Positions 11,294 through 20,875 of a DNA stretch of 64,000 nt are shown here, in pieces. Source of the stretch: Tragulus kanchil (lineage: Eukaryota > Chordata > Mammalia > Artiodactyla > Tragulidae). The stretch is from positions 35,455,874 through 35,519,873 of the forward strand of contig JAIOJX010000003.1 in NCBI GenBank assembly GCA_022376925.1, written 5' to 3'. The notes under the pieces are model-generated. The model saw only the letters and a list, made by a program, of their open reading frames with translations, was not told where the DNA came from and ran no database searches. The position numbers and the translations under genes were made by a program. Every line of letters begins with the position of its first letter. Position 1 is the stretch's first letter.

Positions 11294-12203
11294 ATCTTTT
11301 TATGGAGGAGAATGAAAAAGCAGTCTAATCAGCTCTAGTTCTATTTTCTTCCATTTCTGTGGCTGCTTTGAGAATTCTGTATCACCTTGACTGAGAGATT
11401 TTTTACTTCTTGAACTTCAGTTATCTCTTAGTTGAAAGGGCAGAGTAGTTTATTTCTAAAGTGCTCCCATAGCTTCAAATCATGTCATTTCATGTCATCT
11501 CCTTCTAGGATGCATGTAGGATCATAGTTTAATTCAACATCATGGGCCAAAAGTTTGTACAGTCATAGCTCTGTTCCTGAAACCATTTGATACAGTTAAG
11601 AGATGGAAAATAGTGATTATTTGTCAGATAAATAAATTCTAGCCAGCTATTAAGTTTTCTCATCAGTTTATAATTATCTAAAGCATCATTTTAGATAGAG
11701 CCTGGTGGACTACAGTCCAAAGGGTTTCAAAGAGCTGGACATGACTGAGCACAGCACCACACAGCAATGAAAGGACAAATTATTAATTAAAACACAATTC
11801 TCAGATTTGAAGAATTTTTAGGAAAAAAATGGTTTATATAATACAAAGAATGAACACCTTTAAATCCAGTTTTCATGTTTTAAGTCATTTGCATATTAAA
11901 ATAGTAGATTCCTTAGAGCTGATTTTAATATCAGAGAGATTAACCCAAGACATTTACTTGTGTAGCATGTACTCTGATAATTTCTCCCTGAATTATAGCC
12001 AAAGACTTTCAATAATCCTAGAAGGAGATGACCTACCTATTATTTTGATAATTCACAAGTAGCATACAGATTTTGTTTCTTCATTTGTGACATTTTCTGA
12101 AGTTTTACACTGGAGCTAGCCCAGACCCTTAGGCATTTCCTTTTAAAAGGCGAGCATATATTGCTTCTAGGGCCTCTCTTAGACTCAGGAAGTGGTCATC
12201 TTT

Positions 12204-12396
12204 GTGGAAAGTGAAAGTGATAGTAGCCCAGTCCTGTCCTACTCTTTGGGACCCTATAGACTGTAGCCCACAGGGCTCCTCTGTCCATGGGATTCTCCAG
12301 GCAAGAATATTGGAGTGCGTAGTCCTTCCCTTCTCCAGGGGGTCTTTCCACCCAGGACTCTTGCGTTTCAAGCAGATTCTTTGCCATCTGAGCCAC
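12204..12396 (-). mobile_element. Bov-tA SINE, duplicate copy of 11101-11293
   Basis: Carried by the right copy of D6; identical as far as I can see. Confidence 0.9.
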
Positions 12397-12757
12397 ATCT
12401 TTTTATGGAGGAGAATGAAAAAGCAGTCTAATCAGCTCTAGTTCTATTTTCTTCCATTTCTGTGGCTGCTTTGAGAATTCTGTATCACCTTGACTGAGAG
12501 ATTTTTTACTTCTTGAACTTCAGTTATCTCTTAGTTGAAAGGGCAGAGTAGTTTATTTCTAAAGTGCTCCCATAGCTTCAAATCATGTCATTTCATGTCA
12601 TCTCCTTCTAGGATGCATGTAGGATCATAGTTTAATTCAACATCATGGGCCAAAAGTTTGTACAGTCATAGCTCTGTTCCTGAAACCATTTGATACAGTT
12701 AAGAGATGGAAAATAGTGATTATTTGTCAGATAAATAAATTCTAGCCAGCTATTAAG

Positions 12758-13236
12758 AACACTCTTATCCCTATACTTCTAATCCAGTCTTATCATATTA
12801 TCTGAAATATAAGTCATTCAAGATGATTTTTTAAACATGAAGTAAAAGAATATACCCAGAAAAAAATGAGCCTATTAAGAATAAAATAATATTGAAGACA
12901 ATACATTTTATTTATTTTATATGTATGTTGTATCTACATAAAAGGCACAGATGGAGATACAAAGAAACATATTAGTTATCCTGACGTAGCATGTTTTAGG
13001 TGTAGTAGAGCTTTACTTTAGTCACTATCCATGTAAAACAGCAGAGAGAAAAATAAAATAGTATATGATCGAAACAAGACTACAGTAGTAACAGATTAAA
13101 ATTAAGATTACAGAAGCTCATTAAATCAGACCGAGATACGTAGATATCTAATACACAATCAGTAGCAGTGCTTAGAACAACATCGACAAGAATCTATGCA
13201 GTTTTATTCAAACTCCTAACTAAAAGGTTTCCATTT
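12758..13236. other. Unassigned AT-rich sequence
   Basis: No gene, RNA or recognisable repeat. Repeated at about 13835-14313 within D7. Confidence 0.5.
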
Positions 13237-13248
13237 AAAAATGAATCT

Positions 13249-13586
13249 CGGGCTTCCCCTGGTGGTCCAGTGGGTAAGGACACCGCCTTGCAGTGCAAGG
13301 GGCGCCGGTTCGAGCCCTGGCCTGGGAAGATACCACGTGCCGCGGAGCAGCTGGACTGATGTGTCCAATTACCCAGCCGGAGCTCTGGAGCGCATGCGCC
13401 CAGAGTCGGCGCTCTGCGACAAAAGAGGCCACCGCGATGGGAGGCCCACAGGAGCCAAAAAACAAAGATGGATGGAAATGGAGAAATGAAAGACCAATAG
13501 AAGTGGCCCGCCCATCCCCCTTCCTCCCCACCCCACCCCCCAAAAAAGATAAATAAAATTTTAAAAATAAATAAATAAATAAAAAT
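13249..13586 (+). mobile_element. CHR-like SINE variant, copy 2, with 12-bp target-site duplication
   Basis: Full-length element. The tRNA-like head has an A box at 13263-13273 (tggtccagtgg) and a B box at 13307-13317 (ggttcgagccc). The body runs through 'ctggactgatgtgtccaatt', 'gcgcatgcgcccagag', 'aggccaccgcgatgggaggc' and 'agccaaaaaacaaag', then a C-rich tract (13508-13541) and a (TAAA)n tail. The host repeat aaaaatgaatct occurs at 13237-13248 and 13587-13598. The head and 'gccaccg..atg.gaggccc' block look like CHR-2; the middle does not. Confidence 0.85.
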
Positions 13587-14325
13587 AAAAATGAATCTAA
13601 TACTTCTGGAACTACCTCATGAGGTTCATGATTTCAGAAATCTTAAATGTTTTTTAAAAGTGCTATTAAGTTTAGCATCTCCTTCTAGGATGCATGTAGG
13701 ATCATAGTTTAATTCAACATCATGGGCCAAAAGTTTGTACAGTCATAGCTCTGTTCCTGAAACCATTTGATACAGTTAAGAGATGGAAAATAGTGATTAT
13801 TTGTCAGATAAATAAATTCTAGCCAGCTATTAAGAACACTCTTATCCCTATACTTCTAATCCAGTCTTATCATATTATCTGAAATATAAGTCATTCAAGA
13901 TGATTTTTTAAACATGAAGTAAAAGAATATACCCAGAAAAAAATGAGCCTATTAAGAATAAAATAATATTGAAGACAATACATTTTATTTATTTTATATG
14001 TATGTTGTATCTACATAAAAGGCACAGATGGAGATACAAAGAAACATATTAGTTATCCTGACGTAGCATGTTTTAGGTGTAGTAGAGCTTTACTTTAGTC
14101 ACTATCCATGTAAAACAGCAGAGAGAAAAATAAAATAGTATATGATCGAAACAAGACTACAGTAGTAACAGATTAAAATTAAGATTACAGAAGCTCATTA
14201 AATCAGACCGAGATACGTAGATATCTAATACACAATCAGTAGCAGTGCTTAGAACAACATCGACAAGAATCTATGCAGTTTTATTCAAACTCCTAACTAA
14301 AAGGTTTCCATTTAAAAATGAATCT

Positions 14326-14644
14326 CGGGCTTCCCCTGGTGGTCCAGTGGGTAAGGACACCGCCTTGCAGTGCAAGGGGCGCCGGTTCGAGCCCTGGCCT
14401 GGGAAGATACCACGTGCCGCGGAGCAGCTGGACTGATGTGTCCAATTACCCAGCCGGAGCTCTGGAGCGCATGCGCCCAGAGCCGGCGCGCTGCGACAAC
14501 AGAGGCCACCGCGAGGGGAGGCCCACAGGAGCCAAAGAACAAAGACAGATGAAAATAGAGAAATGAAAGACCAATAGAAGTGGCCCACCCACTCCCCCCA
14601 AAAAAGATAAATAAAATTTTAAAAATAAATAAATAAATAAAAAT
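14326..14644 (+). mobile_element. CHR-like SINE variant, duplicate of 13249-13586 with scattered changes
   Basis: Same insertion as 13249-13586 (same flanks and aaaaatgaatct repeats at 14314-14325 and 14645-14656), carried by the right copy of D7. The C-rich tract is shorter and the body differs at several positions (agccggcgcgctg versus agtcggcgctctg), although the flanks hardly differ. Confidence 0.88.
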
Positions 14645-14656
14645 AAAAATGAATCT

Positions 14657-15612
14657 AATACTTCTGGAACTACCTCATGAGGTTCATGATTTCAGAAATC
14701 TTAAATGTGTAAAATTGTCTTTTAAAGCAATTTAATGTCTTCAATTACTCTACTTACTAAGAAGGCAAAAAGGAAGACAAATGTAGTTACGAAAATCCAA
14801 GGAGAACTCAGGTTTCAGGTTTTTTGGGTGGATGGGTGGGGGGGACTTTATTAAAAAACAAAAAAAAAAACCTAGTAACTGCAAAGATGGTATAAAACAG
14901 CTGGGAAAGATTGAGTTCAAGATTAGAAAAAAGTTTACATACTCTAATGCTTTCCCTCCCTTCCTCTTTCCTCCCTTCCTCTTTACCACTTCTTTTCATC
15001 CTTCCTTCTTCTTTCTCTTCTTTTGCTTCATTTTTTTTTTTTTTGATGATTTTCAGTTATGTTAGACAGGTTTTAAAGAAAAAAGAAGTGAGAAAGAGCC
15101 ATGCATTTTTTCTTCTCTACCAGAAGGTATCTAAGAATCAACTAGGGGAAAAAAAAAAATCCAGAATTCCACAGTCATGTACACATCATAAACTCTCAAG
15201 GATTTATAGTGGAATAAAAATGTTTATTGCCTGTCTGGATGTGTTTTCCATAAACAGAGAAACCAACATCTAACTCAGAGTGCTCGGAGGGTTATCTGAA
15301 AGTACAGACAAAGAAGCAATATGTTTCACAAACACACAAGCAATAAAATCTTTAAGTAAGTTCTGAAGGAAGAAGCAAGACCCAGAAGAGAGAGGGAAGG
15401 GCTACAAATCTTAAAAAGATATAGATTATAAACCAGAGCCCAGTCTGGACACCTAGAGAAGAAGGAGTCCCAGATTGGGAAGATTAAAGTATCTCAGAAT
15501 TTGGCAGTCATTAAAAGCACGATTTTGAGTTCTTTGGCTTTTGTGTGTCCTATTGTGCTTTTCTGACCTAGATTAGTCTACTTACTCAGAACACAGCAGT
15601 ATAGCTTTGTAC
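14657..15612. other. Unassigned sequence with homopurine/homopyrimidine tracts
   Basis: No gene seen. Contains a G-run followed by A-runs at 14815-14872 and the pyrimidine tract listed separately. The same sequence recurs at about 15831-16791. Confidence 0.5.
14949..15044. repeat. Pyrimidine-rich tract (copy at 16127-16221)
   Basis: Almost pure C/T for about 95 bp (repeated ccctcccttcctcttt units) ending in a T16-17 run. The T-run differs by one base between copies, which breaks and joins frames (the plus frame at 14832 versus 16010) and shows those frames are not real genes. Confidence 0.9.
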
Positions 15613-15830
15613 CAGCTGGACTGTGTCCATTCCCACCCCCCATGCGCCCAGAGTCGGCGCCTGCGACAAAAGAGGCCACCATGGGAGGCCCACAGGAGCC
15701 AAAGAACAAAGACGGATGAAAATGGAGAAATGAAAGACCAATAGAAGTGGCCCGCCCATCCCCCCTCCCCCCCACCCCCAAAAAGATAAATAAAATTTTA
15801 AAATAAATAAATAAATAAAAATAAAAATGA
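15613..15830 (+). mobile_element. CHR-like SINE variant, partial third copy of the 13249 insertion
   Basis: Body and tail of the same insertion, followed by the same flank (aaaaatgaatctaatact). It begins mid-element at junction D8. Its variable positions agree with 13249-13586 more often than with 14326-14644. Confidence 0.85.
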
Positions 15831-16791
15831 ATCTAATACTTCTGGAACTACCTCATGAGGTTCATGATTTCAGAAATCTTAAATGTGTAAAATTGTCTTT
15901 TAAAGCAATTTAATGTCTTCAATTACTCTACTTACTAAGAAGGCAAAAAGGAAGACAAATGTAGTTACGAAAATCCAAGGAGAACTCAGGTTTCAGGTTT
16001 TTTGGGTGGATGGGTGGGGGGGACTTTATTAAAAAACAAAAAAAAAAACCTAGTAACTGCAAAGATGGTATAAAACAGCTGGGAAAGATTGAGTTCAAGA
16101 TTAGAAAAAAGTTTACATACTCTAATGCTTTCCCTCCCTTCCTCTTTCCTCCCTTCCTCTTTACCACTTCTTTTCATCCTTCCTTCTTCTTTCTCTTCTT
16201 TTGCTTCATTTTTTTTTTTTTGATGATTTTCAGTTATGTTAGACAGGTTTTAAAGAAAAAAGAAGTGAGAAAGAGCCATGCATTTTTTCTTCTCTACCAG
16301 AAGGTATCTAAGAATCAACTAGGGGAAAAAAAAAAATCCAGAATTCCACAGTCATGTACACATCATAAACTCTCAAGGATTTATAGTGGAATAAAAATGT
16401 TTATTGCCTGTCTGGATGTGTTTTCCATAAACAGAGAAACCAACATCTAACTCAGAGTGCTCGGAGGGTTATCTGAAAGTACAGACAAAGAAGCAATATG
16501 TTTCACAAACACACAAGCAATAAAATCTTTAAGTAAGTTCTGAAGGAAGAAGCAAGACCCAGAAGAGAGAGGGAAGGGCTACAAATCTTAAAAAGATATA
16601 GATTATAAACCAGAGCCCAGTCTGGACACCTAGAGAAGAAGGAGTCCCAGATTGGGAAGATTAAAGTATCTCAGAATTTGGCAGTCATTAAAAGCACGAT
16701 TTTGAGTTCTTTGGCTTTTGTGTGTCCTATTGTGCTTTTCTGACCTAGATTAGTCTACTTACTCAGAACACAGCAGTATAGCTTTGTACCA

Positions 16792-17369
16792 ACGTTGCCC
16801 CGTGGCTTAATTTCCCAATTAAACTTAAACAAATTTCTCAAATGCTCATAAAACCCTTGGTGGCAAGATCAGTGCACCTGAATATTTAATTATTTGAATG
16901 TCAGTCTAAGGCTTAGATAATTGGCAGCTGATAGAAAATGCTTAAGTCCTGAAAACAAAAGATTCTTCCATGGTTGATCAGGGTTATCCTATGGTTATCC
17001 TGAAGAAAGTGAAAAGATACTAGAAAATTGAGGAAATAAAAGAAATAATTACGATAGAGGAAAAAAGAGCACTGAATTGCAATATTATTCTAGAGGCTGA
17101 ACTTTGGCTTCAGTTCGATGATAGAATGAATATGGAAAGACTGTGTATATCACCAGATTGATTGTTTTTCAGAAAATGCCAAGTGTAGCTTAGCTGAAAC
17201 CATGCTTCTTTTCTTTAGCTCTAATATTTCAACATAAGTAAATATGAAGCTCAGCAAAATAAATATGTGTATCAGACATTTAACAAAATGAAATTAATCT
17301 AGTGACCCTTATAAATCAACTTAATTATATACCTAGTGAAATGGCTTGAGACTTGGTTGGAAGATGATA
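16792..17369. other. Unassigned AT-rich sequence
   Basis: Single-copy, outside the duplications. No gene or recognisable repeat apart from the CR1/L3 relic beginning near its right end. Confidence 0.5.
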
Positions 17370-17575
17370 AACCAGAGGTGATGGAAAAAAGAGTTATTGA
17401 GCTCAGGAGGAGTCCCAGTGGGAAGCCCAGGGAATTAGTCCTGGGCTCAGTCTTACTTTACATCTTAATTACCGATTTCAAAGAAAGGCTAAACTGCACA
17501 TTAACTAATTTGCAGATGGTACTGAAATGGCTAATACTGGGAATGGCCGATTAAAAATCCAAAGGGATTGTAAGG
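17370..17575 (+). pseudogene. Ancient CR1/L3-type LINE reverse-transcriptase relic
   Basis: The plus strand reads 'ggaattagtcctgggctcag', then 'acatcttaattaccgatttc', 'actaatttgcagatggtact', 'aatggctaata' and 'aaatccaaagggat'. This is the order of the palm region of CR1/L3 reverse transcriptases (…VLGxVLxxIxIxD…, then the FADD box, then …IQ.D…). The FADD-like box falls at about 17509-17520 as Phe-Ala-Asp-Gly in one frame, so one catalytic Asp is lost, and the neighbouring motifs are in other frames. No full frame survives. Such elements are mammal-wide fossils. Family recognised from memory of the motif order. Confidence 0.6.
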
Positions 17576-18040
17576 AGTTAGTAATAGGAATCAGTATCAT
17601 CCAGCCTTTTAAATAATACTAACGAAGATGATGGTGAGAAAACAAAAACTCTGGTTTAATTCTGTTGTGGAGACATCGTGGAGAAAGATGTGAAAGAAAA
17701 TATTCTCCTTCAAAGCACCTAGTCAGGAAGCCTAATGTGCAGAAGCAATTGACAGGGCAAATACTTCACGAGATGCAGTTGAAAAAACAGGAATAAGGGA
17801 TTTGAAAAACACTACCAGTGTGTTTCCTTGATCAAAAATCAACCTGACCTACTTCTCTTCAGAGGCTGAGAAATATGATCAGCAGCACATTGCCACTATG
17901 AGTCCCAACCCTTCATACCACTTGACTCTTTAAGTAGCAACCTCTAATTCATATTCTACTCATCTTGGAATCTAGGGATTCTAAACCATAGGATGTCTGT
18001 GAGAATTAGAAGACACTATGATTGGTGTCCATGTTTGCCT
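17576..18040. other. Unassigned sequence, possibly more of the CR1/L3 relic
   Basis: No gene. A weak continuation of the LINE relic is possible but I cannot align it reliably. Confidence 0.4.
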
Positions 18041-18048
18041 CCCATCTT

Positions 18049-18362
18049 TTTTTTTTTTTTTTTTATCTTTTGTGGGGTTGGGTGGGGAGGGAGGGGGATT
18101 TGCAGGCCACTTCTATTGGTCTTTCATTTCTCTATTTTCATCCGTCTTTGTTCTTTGGCTCCTGTGGGCCTCCCATCGCGGTGGCCTCTGTCGTCGCAGA
18201 GCGCCGGCTCTGGGCGCATGCGCGCCAGAGCTCCGGCTGGGTAATTGAACACATCGGTTCAGCAGCTCCACGACACGTGGGATCTTTCCAGGCCGGGGAT
18301 CGAACCGGCGCCCCTTGCACTGCAAGGTGGTGTCCTTACCCACTGGACCACCAGGGGAAGCC
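18049..18362 (-). mobile_element. CHR-like SINE variant, copy 3
   Basis: The minus strand reads a complete head (gggcttcccctggtggtcca, B box ggttcgatccc), the variant body with gcgcatgcg and ccgcgatgggaggcccacag blocks, a C-rich tract (G-rich on plus at 18073-18101), then poly-A (T-run at 18046-18064). A short flanking repeat cccatct occurs at 18041-18047 and about 18363-18369. Among the least diverged copies. Confidence 0.87.
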
Positions 18363-18369
18363 CCCATCT

Positions 18370-19500
18370 GTTTTTAAACACCAATCAAAGCAGGTTTGAG
18401 GTGAGGTGAGATAAAGACAGAAGGAATATACCTATAACATCTGAGAGAAGAAAATGACTGGGAAGAACTGTTAGCAATGGAAAAATTCAAAACAATGTCT
18501 GAAAGCCAGGCAGGTTAGAAATGTGTTTTGAAACAACACAATGGGTGAAGTCAGACTAGAAGATATTACCAGGGAGTAAAGTATATTGTTTAATGGAAAC
18601 TCAAAGTGACTCTGAGTTCAGATCTAACCAATGGCCAAGTGAAGAATAATGAAGTTGAAAGAGCTGTCAATAAAGACCTTTAATAGGACAATTGTGCCAG
18701 TTCATGCACCCACCCTAGTCCCACATCCAGCCCAGAGCCCAGATAGTTGGCATTACCTCCAGTCAAAGCATCACAGGGCTATTGTCTGAAGAAACTGAAC
18801 CAAAGTGTAGTGGAAAGTCAGAGATTCCAATATGGATGTTGCTTTTCCAAGCACTGGAAGTTCTCATCATTCTGGAATTTGGAAAGTTGGAGGCAGGCAG
18901 CTCATACTCTGTCCATTTCTTCTCAAGTGAAACCTCTTAGCCCTAGGACTACTAGAGTAGTCTTGTTAAGGTGGGGAAAGAGGGAAGAAATGTAGTTACC
19001 ATACCCTTCTACAGCACGGAAGGGCAGAACTGTTGGTATGTACAGACTTGAATAGGGACCCAATCACACCTTGGGCTGAATCAGCCCCACACAGGGTTGC
19101 CAATTATCAATATAATTACCCTGCAAAGAGAAACTTCTGCTGAGAAAGACATTGACAAGGGAAACTCACCCTAGTTACCCTTTTCTCTGTGTCAGCCCTG
19201 AATGAATAACCAAGCATCACCAGATGTATGAAGAAACCAAGTAGTGATATGCAAACCAATAGCAAAAAAGAGAACAACAATCAGAACACAGACCCTGGAG
19301 AAATAAATATCTTCAGAAGTTCTCTAATATTTTCAGTGGTCAGATCTTATTATCTGCATAAGATAAGGATGAGAGAAAAATAAGATATAAGAAGTATGAT
19401 CAACATGAGTTAAAAAGAAAGGCAATTAAAAATCTCAGAGAAAACAAACAAAAAATCCTAATCATGAAATGCATGAAATACATGAAATGTGCTTAAGGGG
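18370..19500. other. Unassigned single-copy-type sequence
   Basis: No gene, RNA or named repeat seen. The 82-codon plus frame at 18747 has no recognisable motif. The right part (from 18946) is included in duplication D9. Confidence 0.5.
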
Positions 19501-19515
19501 CCATGAACTTCATAA

Positions 19516-19650
19516 TTTTTTTTAATTCCTAATTTCTTGATCATGTAGCATAGCACGTGGGATTTGAGTTCCCCAACCAGGAATTGAACCAGCAACCCCT
19601 GCATTGGAAGCTCAGAGTCCATTAACCACTGCACCACCAGGGAAGACCCA
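19516..19650 (-). mobile_element. CHR-1-like short tRNA-derived SINE (copy at 20615-20749)
   Basis: The minus strand starts with a tRNA-like head (cttccctggtggtgcagtgg, B box ggttcaattcc) and a short body ending in aagaaattagg and a poly-A run. Imperfect flanking repeats are visible: ccatgaacttcataa at 19501-19515 and ccgtgaacttaataa at 19651-19665. Older than the CHR-like variant copies, judging from divergence. Duplicated by D9. Confidence 0.75.
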
Positions 19651-20614
19651 CCGTGAACTTAATAACTGATGAAATATTTAAAAGGGTAAAAGAGTTGACT
19701 TTCACTCTAACATCATTTTCTTAGGGTAACCAAGAGGTGATGTCATTGGACCTAATAGAGATTAAACTGATTTGACCACATAGGTTGCCTCAGCACTGAA
19801 TAGCATAGGTATGGTCAGACATGTGCAAAGACTGATTGTTGATTTTCAAATATTAACATCAATGTGTTGTCAAAACATGAGGCCTGGTTGGGGTTATTGA
19901 ACAGACTGTAAATGTTAACAATTTCAATAAGACCAAAGCAAAAGTAAACCTTCAAATTGGACTTATGAGGAACATTTGTGGATGTTCTAGGCCAGGGCAC
20001 TGATAGTCTTATCTGACAGAGGGGGCAGTCATCTTCTTAAGCCGGGACTACTAGAGTAGTCTTGTTAAGGTGGGGAAAGAGGGAAGAAATGTAGTTACCA
20101 TACCCTTCTACAGCACGGAAGGGCAGAACTGTTGGTATGTACAGACTTGAATAGGGACCCAATCACACCTTGGGCTGAATCAGCCCCACACAGGGTTGCC
20201 AATTATCAATATAATTACCCTGCAAAGAGAAACTTCTGCTGAGAAAGACATTGACAAGGGAAACTCACCCTAGTTACCCTTTTCTCTGTGTCAGCCCTGA
20301 ATGAATAACCAAGCATCACCAGATGTATGAAGAAACCAAGTAGTGATATGCAAACCAATAGCAAAAAAGAGAACAACAATCAGAACACAGACCCTGGAGA
20401 AATAAATATCTTCAGAAGTTCTCTAATATTTTCAGTGGTCAGATCTTATTATCTGCATAAGATAAGGATGAGAGAAAAATAAGATATAAGAAGTATGATC
20501 AACATGAGTTAAAAAGAAAGGCAATTAAAAATCTCAGAGAAAACAAACAAAAAATCCTAATCATGAAATGCATGAAATACATGAAATGTGCTTAAGGGGC
20601 CATGAACTTCATAA

Positions 20615-20749
20615 TTTTTTTTAATTCCTAATTTCTTGATCATGTAGCATAGCACGTGGGATTTGAGTTCCCCAACCAGGAATTGAACCAGCAACCCCTG
20701 CATTGGAAGCTCAGAGTCCATTAACCACTGCACCACCAGGGAAGACCCA
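20615..20749 (-). mobile_element. CHR-1-like SINE, duplicate copy
   Basis: Same insertion as 19516-19650 carried by the right copy of D9. Confidence 0.75.
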
Positions 20750-20875
20750 CCGTGAACTTAATAACTGATGAAATATTTAAAAGGGTAAAAGAGTTGACTT
20801 TCACTCTAACATCATTTTCTTAGGGTAACCAAGAGGTGATGTCATTGGACCTAATAGAGATTAAACTGATTTGAC

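Larger units (their letters stand above)
10595..12757. repeat. Direct duplication D6 (10595-11654 and 11698-12757)
   Basis: Two 1060-bp copies, offset 1103, separated by a 43-bp spacer (11655-11697) that matches neither flank cleanly. Both breakpoints cut through otherwise continuous sequence; the right copy begins mid-SINE. Confidence 0.95.
12599..14708. repeat. Direct duplication D7 (12599-13650 and 13676-14708)
   Basis: Offset 1077 at the start, 1058 at the end. The copies are nearly identical except inside the SINE body and tail, where several substitutions and a ~19-bp length difference cluster (13395-13555 against 14472-14610). The left copy's end (13651-13675) resembles a corrupted version of 14709-14735. 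Confidence 0.93.
14425..16791. repeat. Direct duplication D8 (14425-15613 and 15613-16791)
   Basis: Two ~1.18-kb copies that abut exactly, with offset 1188 falling to 1178. The right copy starts in the middle of the CHR-like SINE, and its first ~60 bp are degraded (part of the ccaattacccagccgg region is lost and replaced by C-rich sequence). Confidence 0.93.

Noticed and set aside
13249..13330. tRNA-like sequence with A and B boxes
   Set aside because: It is the head of a SINE. It lacks a complete acceptor stem and CCA-side pairing, and is followed by the SINE body, so it is not a tRNA gene. The same holds for all Bov-tA and CHR heads.
14832..16450. Frames of 77, 120 and 146 codons over the pyrimidine tract
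   Set aside because: They are Phe/Ser/Pro-rich translations of low-complexity DNA, and they fuse or split when a T-run changes by one base between copies.
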